Below, one piece after another: positions 1 to 9,929 of a stretch of DNA of 64,000 nucleotides. Source of the stretch: Oreohelix idahoensis (taxonomy: Eukaryota > Mollusca > Gastropoda > Stylommatophora > Oreohelicidae); contig JAMPIV010006398.1 in assembly GCA_024509875.1 (NCBI GenBank), positions 1 through 64,000 of the forward strand, written 5' to 3'. Each line of letters opens with the position of its first letter. Position 1 is the stretch's first letter. The notes under the pieces were generated by a model. It searched no databases. It saw nothing but the letters and a program-made list of their open reading frames with translations, and had not been told where the DNA came from. The translations under genes and the position numbers were made by a program.

Positions 1-585
1 TACACATCATTTTTTCAAGCATTACATTTAACTTTTTTGCAAAGAAGTACAGTGCAAGTGAAGTCAGAAGTCCTACGTGTGATAGCTATAGGAACCATCA
101 ACGGTGGATCTTCTGGCATGCTATGTTGTTGTGTAGAACTTTGTAATATTTAAGGCCAGAATGAAATTATTTATTTAAATTACAGTACCATTATATTGTA
201 ACTGCTGAGCCTTCGTTGCAACACAGTCTATTATATGTTATATATATTTATGTTTACATGTTTACATGTGATATTGTTGTGTATATTTCTGCGGGTAGGT
301 TGGGCAGGTGATTAATATAGGGATACCACGTCATAGAGGTCCTATATTAGTGTTCTGTAGGTGCAATTTTCTTGATTGAAAATTTGCTGGCAACATTTGT
401 TGCTATTTTTGTTAGCTGTGACGAGCTGTACCTATCGTTGTTTTTGTAATATTTTTTCTGCTCTTTAGTTTTGTTTTGATTTGTTTGTATTTGTAGGTCT
501 AATCTTTACTTTCATTTAGTTGTATACACCCTTTATATTTATACACTGTGACGTCATTAGTTTTGTTTATTTCCTCGCAGTTGTC

Positions 586-610
586 ATCACAGGTTCTGTG
601 ATAATTTTCT
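586..610 (+). other. Leader hairpin with paired substitutions (element A)
   Basis: ATCACAG and CTGTGAT can pair across a 3-base loop. The equivalent place in E (about 62868-62888) reads GTCACA...TGTGAT, so the stem is kept despite changes. This is a by-eye observation; no folding was run. Confidence 0.4.
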
Positions 611-830
611 TTAGTTTCCAATTTGATTTATTTGATTCCTGCGAATGTTTGCATATTGTCTGTTATGATTGTCCTTTGTTTATGTTGTTGGTTGACATAT
701 ACTATTATGTTGTTGGTTGACATATGCTATTTATGAATATATTTGATGATGCACTATTAGCTGTGTAGTGCACTTGTCGTATAAAATCAACTGGTAGTGG
801 ATTATTATTATTATTATACAGTTGATTATA

Positions 831-907
831 CAAGACCTTAATAAAGGCTTGTCTCCCACAGAGATTGGGATAAAGTGAGCTGATTAATCAAGTTTATTAA
901 GAACTTG
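831..907 (+). other. Paired leader hairpins upstream of gag (element A)
   Basis: The first stem is CAAGACCTTA / TAAAGGCTTG (831-851). It is followed at once by TCCCA...TGGGA (854-870) and then a second CAAG...CTTG hairpin (889-907). The same module is seen at the same place in elements B, D and E. Its role is unknown; packaging, dimerisation or translation control are all possible. Confidence 0.6.
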
Positions 908-973
908 TTTCCATTTACTTCGAAATAGATTGCATTATTATTTCAGGTAACTAGTCACATATTATTAAACATT

Positions 974-2143
974 ATGGCGACTTTAGACTACTTTATCACG
1001 CAAGGGAAAGCTCTTGGCATGACTGGAGATAAATTGGAAGAATTTGTAATGGGCGAATATAACAAGGTTCAGAAGGCTGAAGATAAAAAGCTAGACAGGG
1101 AAATTGAAGAATTTCAGGAGAGAAAAAATCAGCTGCAGAGAGAACATGAAGATAAACTCTTAGCTGTGAAACTGGAAAAAACGATAAATAAGCTTCAAAG
1201 TGATAAGAAAGCTCTTACTGATAAGTTATCAGTAATGAATTGTGAAAATGCTACATTAAGGAGTAAGTTGACGCTGTTGACAGCGAATAATGATAAATCT
1301 AGTGAATTTTTTCTTACACAGAAGAAAGAGTTAGAGAATGAAGTGACCTCATTAAAAGAGATGTTGGATAATCAAGTAGATAAGGTGAACTCTTCCACGC
1401 TTGATTTGAAACTACTGTGGAAAATTATAGAAACATTAGCTCTTCCTCATGAGAATAAATTAAAACAATCTCAAATGAAGGAGAAAAAGGAATTTGAAGA
1501 TGAGATGAGTTTTTCTAAATATGAACAGTGGTTAGAAAGTGATATGAGCTTGGCTCAATACGAGCAGTATTGTAAAGAAAATGTTTGCACCGGGGACTTG
1601 AAACAAGTAAAAATGGACAATGAGAAATTAAGGATTGAGATTCAGTCACTACAACTGGAGTTGACTCAGTTGAGAGCGAATAAGGAAAAGGATGAGAAAG
1701 TTGATGAACCTATGACTACTCATCATAGTGCTATGGAAGCACTCAAACTTGAACTTGTTCAAGAGAAGGCTAAGGTTTTAGAAGCTACATCTCAGATGAC
1801 AATATTAAGAAAGGATCTTAAAGATAGTATTGCTAAAGAGAAGACTCTTATTTCTCAGTTACATGTTACAAGGTTGGATTATAATAGAGAAGTTAAAACC
1901 AATGAGAAAATGCATAAAGCTGCTGTTAGAGAGAAAGCTATGACAGAAATGGAAGTTACAACACTTCGTAAAAGAGTTGACGGTTTATTGGATATTGTTT
2001 TATACAATAAGATGTTATCTACTACCAAAGTGGATAGATTTCAACATAAACCTGATGGTCAACATGTTGCTAATGCAAAGAGTCAGCCACATGCACTCAA
2101 TGCAAGCAAATCCTTTCGTTGGCAAATATGGGTTCCCACGTAA
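974..2143 (+). CDS. Gag-derived coiled-coil protein of element A
   Basis: 389 aa. Residues 1-35 (start MATLDYFITQGKAL) match the Gag starts of B (MSTLEYFITQGKAL), D (MSTLDYFITQGRAL) and E (MSTFEHFIEQGKLL), which supports the ATG at 974. The remainder is almost entirely Lys/Glu-rich with heptad-like Leu/Ile spacing, so an extended alpha-helical coiled coil is expected. I see no capsid-like domain, unlike B and D, and no enzyme motif. The sequence shifts to the +1 frame near 2112-2120, where the 1977-2849 ORF continues with nucleocapsid-like sequence. A mutation or a programmed shift could explain this. A structural, particle-forming or RNA-binding scaffold role is inference. The ORF has stayed open over 1.1 kb, which argues for recent activity or selection. 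Confidence 0.7.
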   Translation: MATLDYFITQGKALGMTGDKLEEFVMGEYNKVQKAEDKKLDREIEEFQERKNQLQREHEDKLLAVKLEKTINKLQSDKKALTDKLSVMNCENATLRSKLTLLTANNDKSSEFFLTQKKELENEVTSLKEMLDNQVDKVNSSTLDLKLLWKIIETLALPHENKLKQSQMKEKKEFEDEMSFSKYEQWLESDMSLAQYEQYCKENVCTGDLKQVKMDNEKLRIEIQSLQLELTQLRANKEKDEKVDEPMTTHHSAMEALKLELVQEKAKVLEATSQMTILRKDLKDSIAKEKTLISQLHVTRLDYNREVKTNEKMHKAAVREKAMTEMEVTTLRKRVDGLLDIVLYNKMLSTTKVDRFQHKPDGQHVANAKSQPHALNASKSFRWQIWVPT

Positions 2144-2849
2144 TAACGATGCTGCCTCTAATAGGAATGATTGTTGGCGTCAGGCCAATAAGAGTAATCC
2201 AACTGTGATAGTCAATCCTGATAAACTTGTAACAAAGAACAAAAGTAATCATATTGTTAGTCCTTCAGATCAGGGTAACAACATTGAAAAATGTCATAAT
2301 AAGACTCCTCTAACGAATCAAGCATCGACTTCGCAAATTTCTGATAAATTTGTATCGGGGAATAAAACTTTTAGTACTAGTTCCCAAAATGAGAACGATT
2401 ATGTTCGGAACAATAAGAACCCTATTATACCTGTTACTCATCATACTCAGCACAGACAGTGTGATGCTCCTTTCAAACACATTGCCAAAGGCAAAAATAA
2501 AATGAATTTCGCTAAGAAAAGGAAGCATAACTTTGGACAGGATCAAACTGATTCATGCCAAAGAGGCTCGTCTTCTAGGAATTGGAGGCAATCTGATAGC
2601 CCTCATAATTGTGGTTCCAACGAATTTGGTAACTTTCGGAAGGATAGCCATAATAAAAACTATTCTAGATATCATAATGGTTCACAAAGAAAACAAAATC
2701 AATCTGGTAGATATTTTCAACAAAGGGAAAATCACAATCGCTGTTGTGAAAACTGCGGGTCAAACCAGAACAATAGTTGCAACAAAGCAAATAACAATAC
2801 TGGTGATAGATATCGTTGTGACGGTAGATGCCCACATAATTCCACTTAA
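1977..2849 (+). CDS. Nucleocapsid-like Asn/Arg-rich tail of element A
   Basis: Lies +1 relative to the upstream coiled-coil ORF; the first about 45 codons overlap it and are probably not used. The useful part, from about 2115, is rich in Asn, Ser, Arg, Lys and His. It contains GSSSRNWRQSDS, which aligns with GSSSKNWRRPDS in the nucleocapsid part of B. Near the end is a Cys cluster (CCENCGSNQNNSC), not a canonical CCHC knuckle. It ends RCPHNST, matching the last codons of the B pol ORF, so the gag tail is joined directly to the pol 3' end. It probably forms the RNA-binding C terminus of one protein with the 974-2143 ORF. No start codon of its own is convincing. Confidence 0.6.
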   Translation: MTVYWILFYTIRCYLLPKWIDFNINLMVNMLLMQRVSHMHSMQANPFVGKYGFPRNNDAASNRNDCWRQANKSNPTVIVNPDKLVTKNKSNHIVSPSDQGNNIEKCHNKTPLTNQASTSQISDKFVSGNKTFSTSSQNENDYVRNNKNPIIPVTHHTQHRQCDAPFKHIAKGKNKMNFAKKRKHNFGQDQTDSCQRGSSSRNWRQSDSPHNCGSNEFGNFRKDSHNKNYSRYHNGSQRKQNQSGRYFQQRENHNRCCENCGSNQNNSCNKANNNTGDRYRCDGRCPHNST

Positions 2850-3307
2850 CTGTTATGTCTTGGACTTTCTATTATGTCTAACTCTACAACAGTTCTTTTC
2901 TATATCAAAATATGTACACATTTGTAATATGATATATTGATTGTATCACCACTTAGTGGTTCATTAATGTATATTTACCGCTGGTCCTTTGATGATTTTT
3001 TCTTCCTTGTTAATCATGAACTCATGGTACCTAATATGGAATTATTGTATGAATTTTTTGTATGAATTTTGATATTGCCAGTATTGTAATATAAGTTGGT
3101 GACACCTCTCTGGAAATATTTATACTTAGAGAAATACTTTCTCTGAGATGTTGAGATATATTCTCGCTTGTCGATCTATTCGTCGACTTAGCCTATTTGG
3201 CATTATATAAATTACTGATATTTCTCACCTGCGCATTATTCGTGCGTTGTGAGCCTATTGTATGTTGCTCTTAGATGAAAAAAAAATGATTTTTCATTTT
3301 TTTCCCC
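2850..3307 (+). other. Conserved 3' untranslated region of element A
   Basis: Aligns along its length with B 23016-23480. Shared blocks include GATTGTATCAC, AATTGCCAG-type motifs and GTCGACTTAGCCT. A TGCGCATTATTC...GCGTTGTGAGCCTATTGTA block and an AGAGAAA...TTTCTCT hairpin are shared too. No ORF was seen. Confidence 0.6.
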
Positions 3308-3323
3308 GGGGGGTGTGGTAGTC
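3278..3323 (+). other. A-tract/T-tract and polypurine-like tract before the 3' LTR (element A)
   Basis: An A9 run, then a T-rich run, then CCCCGGGGGGTGTGGTAGTC stands immediately before TGTTACG, the LTR start. The same arrangement precedes the 3' LTRs of B and D. The G-rich block is the likely plus-strand primer; the T-run resembles the U-box of retroviruses. Confidence 0.55.
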
Positions 3324-4867
3324 TGTTACGCACAGATTCTTTTGTAGGCAATGAATATAGATATATATAGAAAGATATTTATTTATCTGTTAACACTTTT
3401 TGTTGAGAACTACTTAGATTTACGTCGGCCCAACTTGAGTTGAACTCTGAGGGTCACGCGTTTCTGTGCATGTGTCGAATCGTGGTTGTCGAGAGAGACT
3501 TCCGTGATGATGGGCGGATCCTGATCGCTGTACGGACAGAAGTCCGAAGATTTGTTCTTTGCTGTGAAATTCTGGGGGAAGGCGACCTCGTCTGTGTGAC
3601 TATTATGTCAATGTTCCTCCCCAGAATGTATTCTTAGCACCAAAGGAAGGCGGGTGCTATTTTTCTAGTGTTTTTCTAAGATGATAAGGTAAAGAGAGAC
3701 AGTTACTGTACCTTTTCAAATGCCTAGATCTGCAGCCATGTTATGGTCTGCACATGTATATGATTGACTATTTTCGAGACGACATTTTGCCAGCAGCACC
3801 ATTATTCGTATGATATACATTGCATTATTATGCATATAATCTACACAGCATTATTGATATGATGGACAGCACCCTTTACGTATGCTTCATTATGCAGCTT
3901 CGGAGTGAGCGAAGCTCATCGAAGTTAGGAGCCATTTTTGGATCTCGCCTTTGCCTAAGCGGATCATCGTTCGGAGAACAGGAATGCCTTATTACCTGAC
4001 GATGGTGCAAAGATCTGTCTACTATGGTAACCCACTACTGTGGTTTAAGATTGTCGTCACTTAAGCCTACTGATTTACGGCTTGTAATTCCTCGACAGAA
4101 GAGGTTTTGTCAGGGAGCCATTTATAATAGACGTTTACAAACATTAACTGACGCGATCAGTCAGTTAGGCTTGAAAGTTATACAACTAGAACCCTGAGGG
4201 ACTAGCTACGAATGTTCTGTTGTATCCACATTCTATACGAATGCATATTTGATGTCGTAGACCATTTTGTCGAGCATGTGATGTTTTTTGCCAAACTGTT
4301 TCAGTGACTATATATGTGTCGTCAGAGTTTGCGTCCTATTAAATGTGTGAAATTATCAACAGTAGTTCCAGACATCATTGACTTTCATACATGAGTGAAT
4401 GAGTGCCTTATTACTTGTCAACTTTGCAGAACAGTACCACCCATTCGCATAACGTACATTTGCACTCTCATTCAACATAAACACTGTCCCTTGCCAGGGC
4501 CTCAATGCTGTATGGACAAGGTGACCGGTATATCCAACACTGTGTCGGTTCGAGTTGACCAGCAACCTTCATCAAGATGATTAGTACACACTAACTACAT
4601 GCACCACAGTCACCCTTATCAATGTAATGTACCAGTGTGACGCCTTTGCATGTACAGTTTGCAGTCCTACATTTATCAGTGTGGTTGCTTCATGTACACA
4701 GTATTCTTCAATGATAAGAACATATACTCTTATCAGTCATACATCACATCGAGCCAAAGGATCGCCTGAATTTGCTGCCTTACTTCATACTGAAGATGCC
4801 GAAACTTTAAGACATTACCATGGATCGCAACGAAGCACTGTAAAGTGCCAGACAGTGGTTCATTACA
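3324..4867 (+). repeat. 3' LTR of element A (right end approximate)
   Basis: Starts TGTTACGCACAG, like the LTR starts of B (TGTTACGTGCAG) and E (TGTTGCGTGATA). Segments near 4114-4170 and 4330-4560 align loosely with B LTR positions 16726-16780 and 16943-17130 (for example CATACATGAGTG). The right end is set at a CATTACA terminus resembling B (17536). The 26 bases of the supposed 5' LTR do not match it well, so the end remains open. Short ORFs inside are not convincing. Confidence 0.5.
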
Positions 4868-5919
4868 TATTTTCAAAATACCAGTTTCCAAACCATGAAC
4901 GTTGCACACCAGTTGAACCTCTCATTAAATTTTGCTTCCGAAAAATCAACCGACAACACCTTCAAATATTTCTATCACATAAGCACTTCTTTATTAGAGG
5001 ATGATCACGAGATAATACGCGAGTCTCCTTCATTATTAATATATTTGTTGAGCACCTATCTGAACATCTACATTACCGGAACTTTAATGAGAACATTCGT
5101 TAGTATAATTCTGCACTGAGTTTTGCATCAGTAAGTGCACTGATTGATAACATCGGCGGATTAAGACCTTACTTCTTTTAAACGCATGACCAAATTTATG
5201 AAATATCTTTCCATTAGTTCAGTATCATTTCTCCTAATGTCGTTTTTTGAAAGGTTGCCACATGGCTTCATATCCAGTGCATCCAGATAATTTTAACTAC
5301 AAAGATATAACTACGGTGACTTGTAATGGAAATGTGTAAAATGACCAACGTAGAAATAGTGCGTTATTTAAGACATGTAACAAAAGTTACAAATAATTGT
5401 AAATTATTGTAAAAACAATAGTCTTCGTCCCACTACCGCCTTGCCGGCACTTAAAGAACGAAAAATTCTAATTCATATATTCAAGTATAATATTACAGTT
5501 TTTTTTCCTCTCAAGAAATTGCGTCATATATTGTTATTACATATTTAATGCTGTGCATTGTAACTATTTGCTTAATGATTTATCTATTTCTGTCACTGAT
5601 TCAAGATAAGATAATAATAAAATGAATATATAACTCACGGTATCTCTAGACATAATTTCTAATTACAAATTACTCTTAGTTCAACTCTAGAGGACACAAA
5701 TATATGGACTTATCGGAAAGCATTCAGGCGTGGAAACATAGAAAACCAATGAGGCGTGAATGAAATATAGATTCTGATATTTCTTTTACGACAATCCAGG
5801 ATCATTGCAATTAGTAAGCACTGATAAGATGCAGAGATTAGGCCTACTTGAAAAACAAATGGCACGTGATTTGAATGGGACGACGCGTGGAAATGACGTG
5901 AATGGTCATGTTGCAGGCA
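4868..5919. other. Intergenic, nothing recognised
   Basis: AT-rich sequence with short open frames lacking any recognisable motif. It could include the true end of the element A LTR. Confidence 0.4.
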
Positions 5920-6350
5920 CTTGTAAGAAATAAAGAAGTAGACAACAAGAAAATAACAGAAGTGATAGGCTTACCGGGAAATCGAACACGTGACATGTCG
6001 AACGACGCCATCGCCTTTCTGCGGGAGGGAATCGTAACTAGCAACAATGCTAACAAAGCACTTCAAATATAGTGCTTAGTGGACAGTAGACATTGTCACG
6101 ACCCTCCATGCAACTATGGAATAATGGACCGAGACTAATTATAGACGCAATGATGTCTGCAATGTCTACTGTCCACGACGCACTAATTTTGTGAAACTGA
6201 GTTGGCAGTGTGGCTAGTCATGATTCACTTCTGTAGCACAGCCCTGGAGCATTTCAGATGGTCCTGAATTTGATTTCCTACTAAGCCTATCATTCCTGTT
6301 ACTGTTCTGTTGTCTAGTTTTCCACTTCTTTATTTGGCCAGTATTTGGTA
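5920..6350. repeat. Snap-back pair of tRNA-like (SINE) sequences
   Basis: Two diverged copies face each other. About 5925-6010 read on the minus strand contains GTGTTCGATTTCCCGGTAAG, a B-box-like sequence. About 6255-6345 on the plus strand contains the matching TTTGATTTCCTACTAAGCC followed by the same CTATCA...CTTCTTTATTT tail. The centre also pairs: GGACAGTAGACATTG (about 6081) with CAATGTCTACTGTCC (about 6157). It may be an inverted SINE pair or a fold-back element. Confidence 0.5.
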
Positions 6351-6598
6351 GTTACACAAAATATATTACTGGACAAAAGTTAAGGGCCGCCATTCAGTTT
6401 AGACAAGGTTTATATAATTGATTGGCAAACTGTAAAGACAAGTGAAAATGTCATTAAAACTGAACTCAGAGAAATGTGTATACTTTTCTGTGTGCACTAG
6501 GTTAATTTTTTTCTAAATGTCAAAAAACTGGGTCACTTTAAACCGCACGTGAAAATTGCCATTGTTGCTGCAAAAACTCCTGGTTTTTGGAACAAGAC

Positions 6599-7422
6599 TG
6601 TTACGTGCAGTCTTTGATATCTTACGATATTATACATTGGTATACTTGTTATGTTCGCAAATATTTTGTAAACAAAATAGTGCTTAAGGGAAAGTCATTA
6701 TTGAGTTACTTCCCTTGAAAGTTGTGTCGGCTCTTTCGATCGAACTCCGCGGATAAATCCAGTTTTCTGCGATTTATTCTTTGTTTGGGTAGTAATAGAT
6801 TGTTCTTGCTTCAGAATATCTATGGCCTGAATTTATGTGTATTGTTTGTCTGAGTAGGACGAGTCTGTCTTATATTTGTATATCTTTACATATCTAAGTC
6901 GAACTATATGTTCTGTTGTCTCTAGGGAGGTCAAAGGCTATTCGGCGGATGTGTCGCTAGAGTGTGGTGTGATTTGGCTTCGTCCTGATAGGGACTGTGT
7001 TTTCTATGTCGGCTTGTCGCCGGGGAAAAAGTGATCTCAGTATTTGTGGGGAAAGTGATAGTCGTCTAGACCTATCGTGTATGCTTTACCCCAGTGTTTA
7101 TTCGTATTGCCAAGGAATGGCAGAATCATATTTCTGATACCAAGGTAATAATAGACACTCTTATGAACTCTCGTACGAAGCCACCATTTTCGATAGGTAC
7201 GATTTGAATGTCTAAGAGAATATATTTGACTCGATGAAAACGACTTCGATTCCTAGCAGCACTATATCCTGTAGATTGCAGTCAAGTGTTCATGATCAAA
7301 TCTACAGAGCAATGAAAGATTTAATGAATGACTAACTTTAGGACAGATTCATTATCTGTATCCTAACGTGAGTGACAGCTCACGAGTGAAGCCATCTTGG
7401 AACCAAAACATGTAGTGACTTT
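6599..7422 (+). repeat. 5' LTR of element B, first part
   Basis: Starts TGTTACGTGCAG. These 824 bases match 23501-24324 nearly base for base. The LTR breaks at ACTTT, where element C is inserted, and resumes at 16563. The five bases AAGAC precede both this LTR and the 3' LTR, so the boundary could be placed five bases earlier. Confidence 0.85.
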
Positions 7423-9834
7423 TGTGGTGAGATGGGATGTTATAAATATTTATAGGGGGACTTAGTGTACTGACTGAGATCAGCTGTGAAGGTATCTATA
7501 TCTAATGAGAGTAGTGTATTATAGATAACCTTACTTGCTGCCACATATATATATATCTCAGTCAGAATTATTCTGGAATAGTGTGGTGACTACGTTGTAT
7601 GTCTAGGGTATGTGTATGATGAAGTGTAAGTCATAACAACAACAGACAGATAAACAATTTAATTTATTCCACCACACTTGACAACACTGTGACACTCACA
7701 TACATATAACACTCTAAAGGATATCTTAAAGGAGTCACTGATAACTTTTCAAATAACAATATGTATTCATTGCTGTTATGAATGAATATGTGTCCTGATT
7801 CAAAAACAAAGGGAACCAGGAATCACAATCAATTTTACTTACAAGTTATATGTACAGAATTTATCAATATGAATATGGTAATGACATATATTATTAAAAG
7901 TATCCTATGTGTGTCAGTTGTGTAGTAGTAATATGAGGTAATACTGGTTTTGTTTTGTTCAAGCTCTGTTGGTATTTGTCATCATGACTTCAATAGTTTG
8001 TCTTTATGGGAACTATTATTAGAGATGTTCTCAGTTCCTGATATTAACACAATTTAATTCCCCTCTTAATTTTATTTTTACAAGGTCATTTTAAGCTGGG
8101 GGTACATAATTTTGAGCTCAGCTGGCCACATCAGCTTATCTGGCGTGATGGCGGCAGGAACAGACTCCTCTGCTCGATTCTCCCCTCGGCTCTGGAGACA
8201 CCTCACTGATAGCTAAATGGACCAAGGAGTATGCTGTCCGACTCTGGATTCAGCAAAGCTCTGACCAGGTGCTGCTCAATACCATCAAGACCACGGTCCC
8301 TGAAAACAAGAAGGATGTACCTTCTACTTCATAACTAATTTATACTCTCTTTTTACACTGAGCACAATACATCACAAACATTGAGTTCAGAGCGTTAGGC
8401 CAACTGTCAGCTTCATCTGAAATACTTTATACCAGTATTTACCTCCTTAATGGTTACTACGCCTCTGCACTTCCAGCATTATTTCTGTCTAATCAATAAT
8501 CTAGGTGTCAGTGTACTGTTTGGCCATTCCATGCAGTTTTACTTTCCTCCGACACCTTCTGTTCAGGCTGGAGCATTATAGGCTTTACATCAGGTTTGCT
8601 ACTGAACTACACATATATACAGGCATAAATTAACAATTCACATTCAATTTTCATTAAAAGATACTGAATGTTTCAAGCTTACCACAATTCATGGAAACAA
8701 ACACAGATACGTTGATTAGCAATGAATTCTGGCACAACTACTGGCACAAATTCCCCTCTGCTTATGTTCCAGGCTTTTATTTAGCAAAAATATGAGCTGG
8801 CTTCAACGCACTGTTGCTTTATCAAGCTTATTTGACTAGTGGTCTCGAACTAACGCTCCTAAGTGAGTATATCAGCGAGTCTAGCCAATGGAGCCACGTT
8901 TCGACAAGTATTTGAAAAATTTTTAACTTCCTACGTCTCCCCTAACAACCAAAAATAGTATTTATAGTCCGACTAATCGTGTGTAGCCTTACATATCATT
9001 CCAGCCAATCAGTTCAAATGTAACTTGTGGCCCATTTCCCGTACAATGGTGGTGTAAAAAAATCTACCACTGAGCGATTCTGATTTTGGGTGTTGTCTGA
9101 CAGCACCATCATTTTATTTTGGCTATAACTTGTTAATTCCTAGACTATTTGCATAACGTTGTACATATTCTTTGTCAGCAAACCCTAAGGAACCCAAATA
9201 TATATATTTAATAGAACTAATATGCTGCGTTCAAAATATGCAATTCCTTCTACCTCCTGTTTCGAAGATGTGCTGTCTGGGTACTGTAATGTTTTCAAAC
9301 GTAAACCCATCTATTGTTATCTTTCCTAATAAGCGTTTTTTGTGATTTTAAAACCTAACTCTGGGAAGGGTAGTGAATTTATCACTGTCGATTGAAATAA
9401 AGTTAGTGCATGTAGTCTTACACGCGTGATGGCAGCATTTGTGTATCGCGCGACGCGTGTTTAGTGTTCGGCTTTCTGCCTCTCCCTTCTCGCTATCCTT
9501 TAGTCCATCTGTCTTTTGTTTTTGGTAACATAGTGTAGAAAAAGACATGAATGGAATTTAAAATTTAGGTCAACTTGCATATTTCAAGGTTTTTCTTAGA
9601 AAGGCAGCACATTTTATTGTGTGTTTGGGAAACGCGTGTATGTTGCAGAAGGCCTTTAATATCAACGTGAAACGTTACAATTTGCATACGCAGTAGAAAA
9701 CAAGGGGATTTCGAGTACTGTCATTGTGACAGCACTGTTCTTTACCATTCTTCTTCCTTTATTTATTATATGTATTTATTAGGCTTTATATTTACTTGAT
9801 AATTTATATATGTGGATTAGAATATTCCACGACA
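7423..9834 (-). repeat. 3' LTR of element C
   Basis: 2412 bp, nearly identical to 14148-16562. Termini TG...CA. It lies left of the coding region because the element is on the minus strand. Open frames inside, such as 9348-9548, occur identically in the other LTR and have no recognisable motif. The length is unusual for a Ty3/gypsy LTR. Confidence 0.92.
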
Positions 9835-9848
9835 TCTCCCCTCTTAAA
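9835..9848 (-). other. Polypurine tract of element C
   Basis: On the minus strand TTTTAAGAGGGGAGA sits directly against the 3' LTR, as expected for the plus-strand primer. Confidence 0.75.
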
Positions 9849-9929
9849 ACAGACATTATATGTCAGTCCTTTATTCTATATACACATAGAGAAATTTATG
9901 ATTAGTTCTGGGGTTTACGGTGATTCTCA

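Larger units (their letters stand above)
1..973 (+). other. Element A leader (5' untranslated region)
   Basis: No convincing ORF. Bases 1-26 may be the tail of the 5' LTR. Positions 240-600 align closely with the leader of element E at 62520-62900, including a shared CACGTCATAGAGGTC block (A 328-342). The part near 80-170 matches B near 17600-17670 (GGATCTTCT and TATTTAAGGCCAGAATG). TTATTTCAGGTAA at about 939-951 resembles a 3' splice site, so the transcript could be spliced shortly before the start codon. Confidence 0.6.
1..4867 (+). mobile_element. Element A: gag-only, non-autonomous Gmr1-like LTR element (5' end outside window)
   Basis: The order is leader, coiled-coil ORF, overlapping nucleocapsid-like ORF, 3' untranslated region, polypurine-like tract, 3' LTR. 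The leader, gag start, the last codons before the stop and the 3' untranslated region all align by eye with element B, but protease, integrase, RT and RNase H are absent. The ORF runs from a gag-type N terminus to a peptide ending RCPHNST, matching the pol end of B (RCPHDFT). So A looks like an internally replaced relative of B that would need enzymes in trans. The 5' LTR is at most the first 26 bases (ending CATTACA). The right end is tentative: it is placed where a CATTACA terminus recurs. Confidence 0.75.

Noticed and set aside
9348..9548. 66-codon frame repeated identically at 16076-16276
   Set aside because: Identical because both copies lie in the LTRs of element C; no domain seen.
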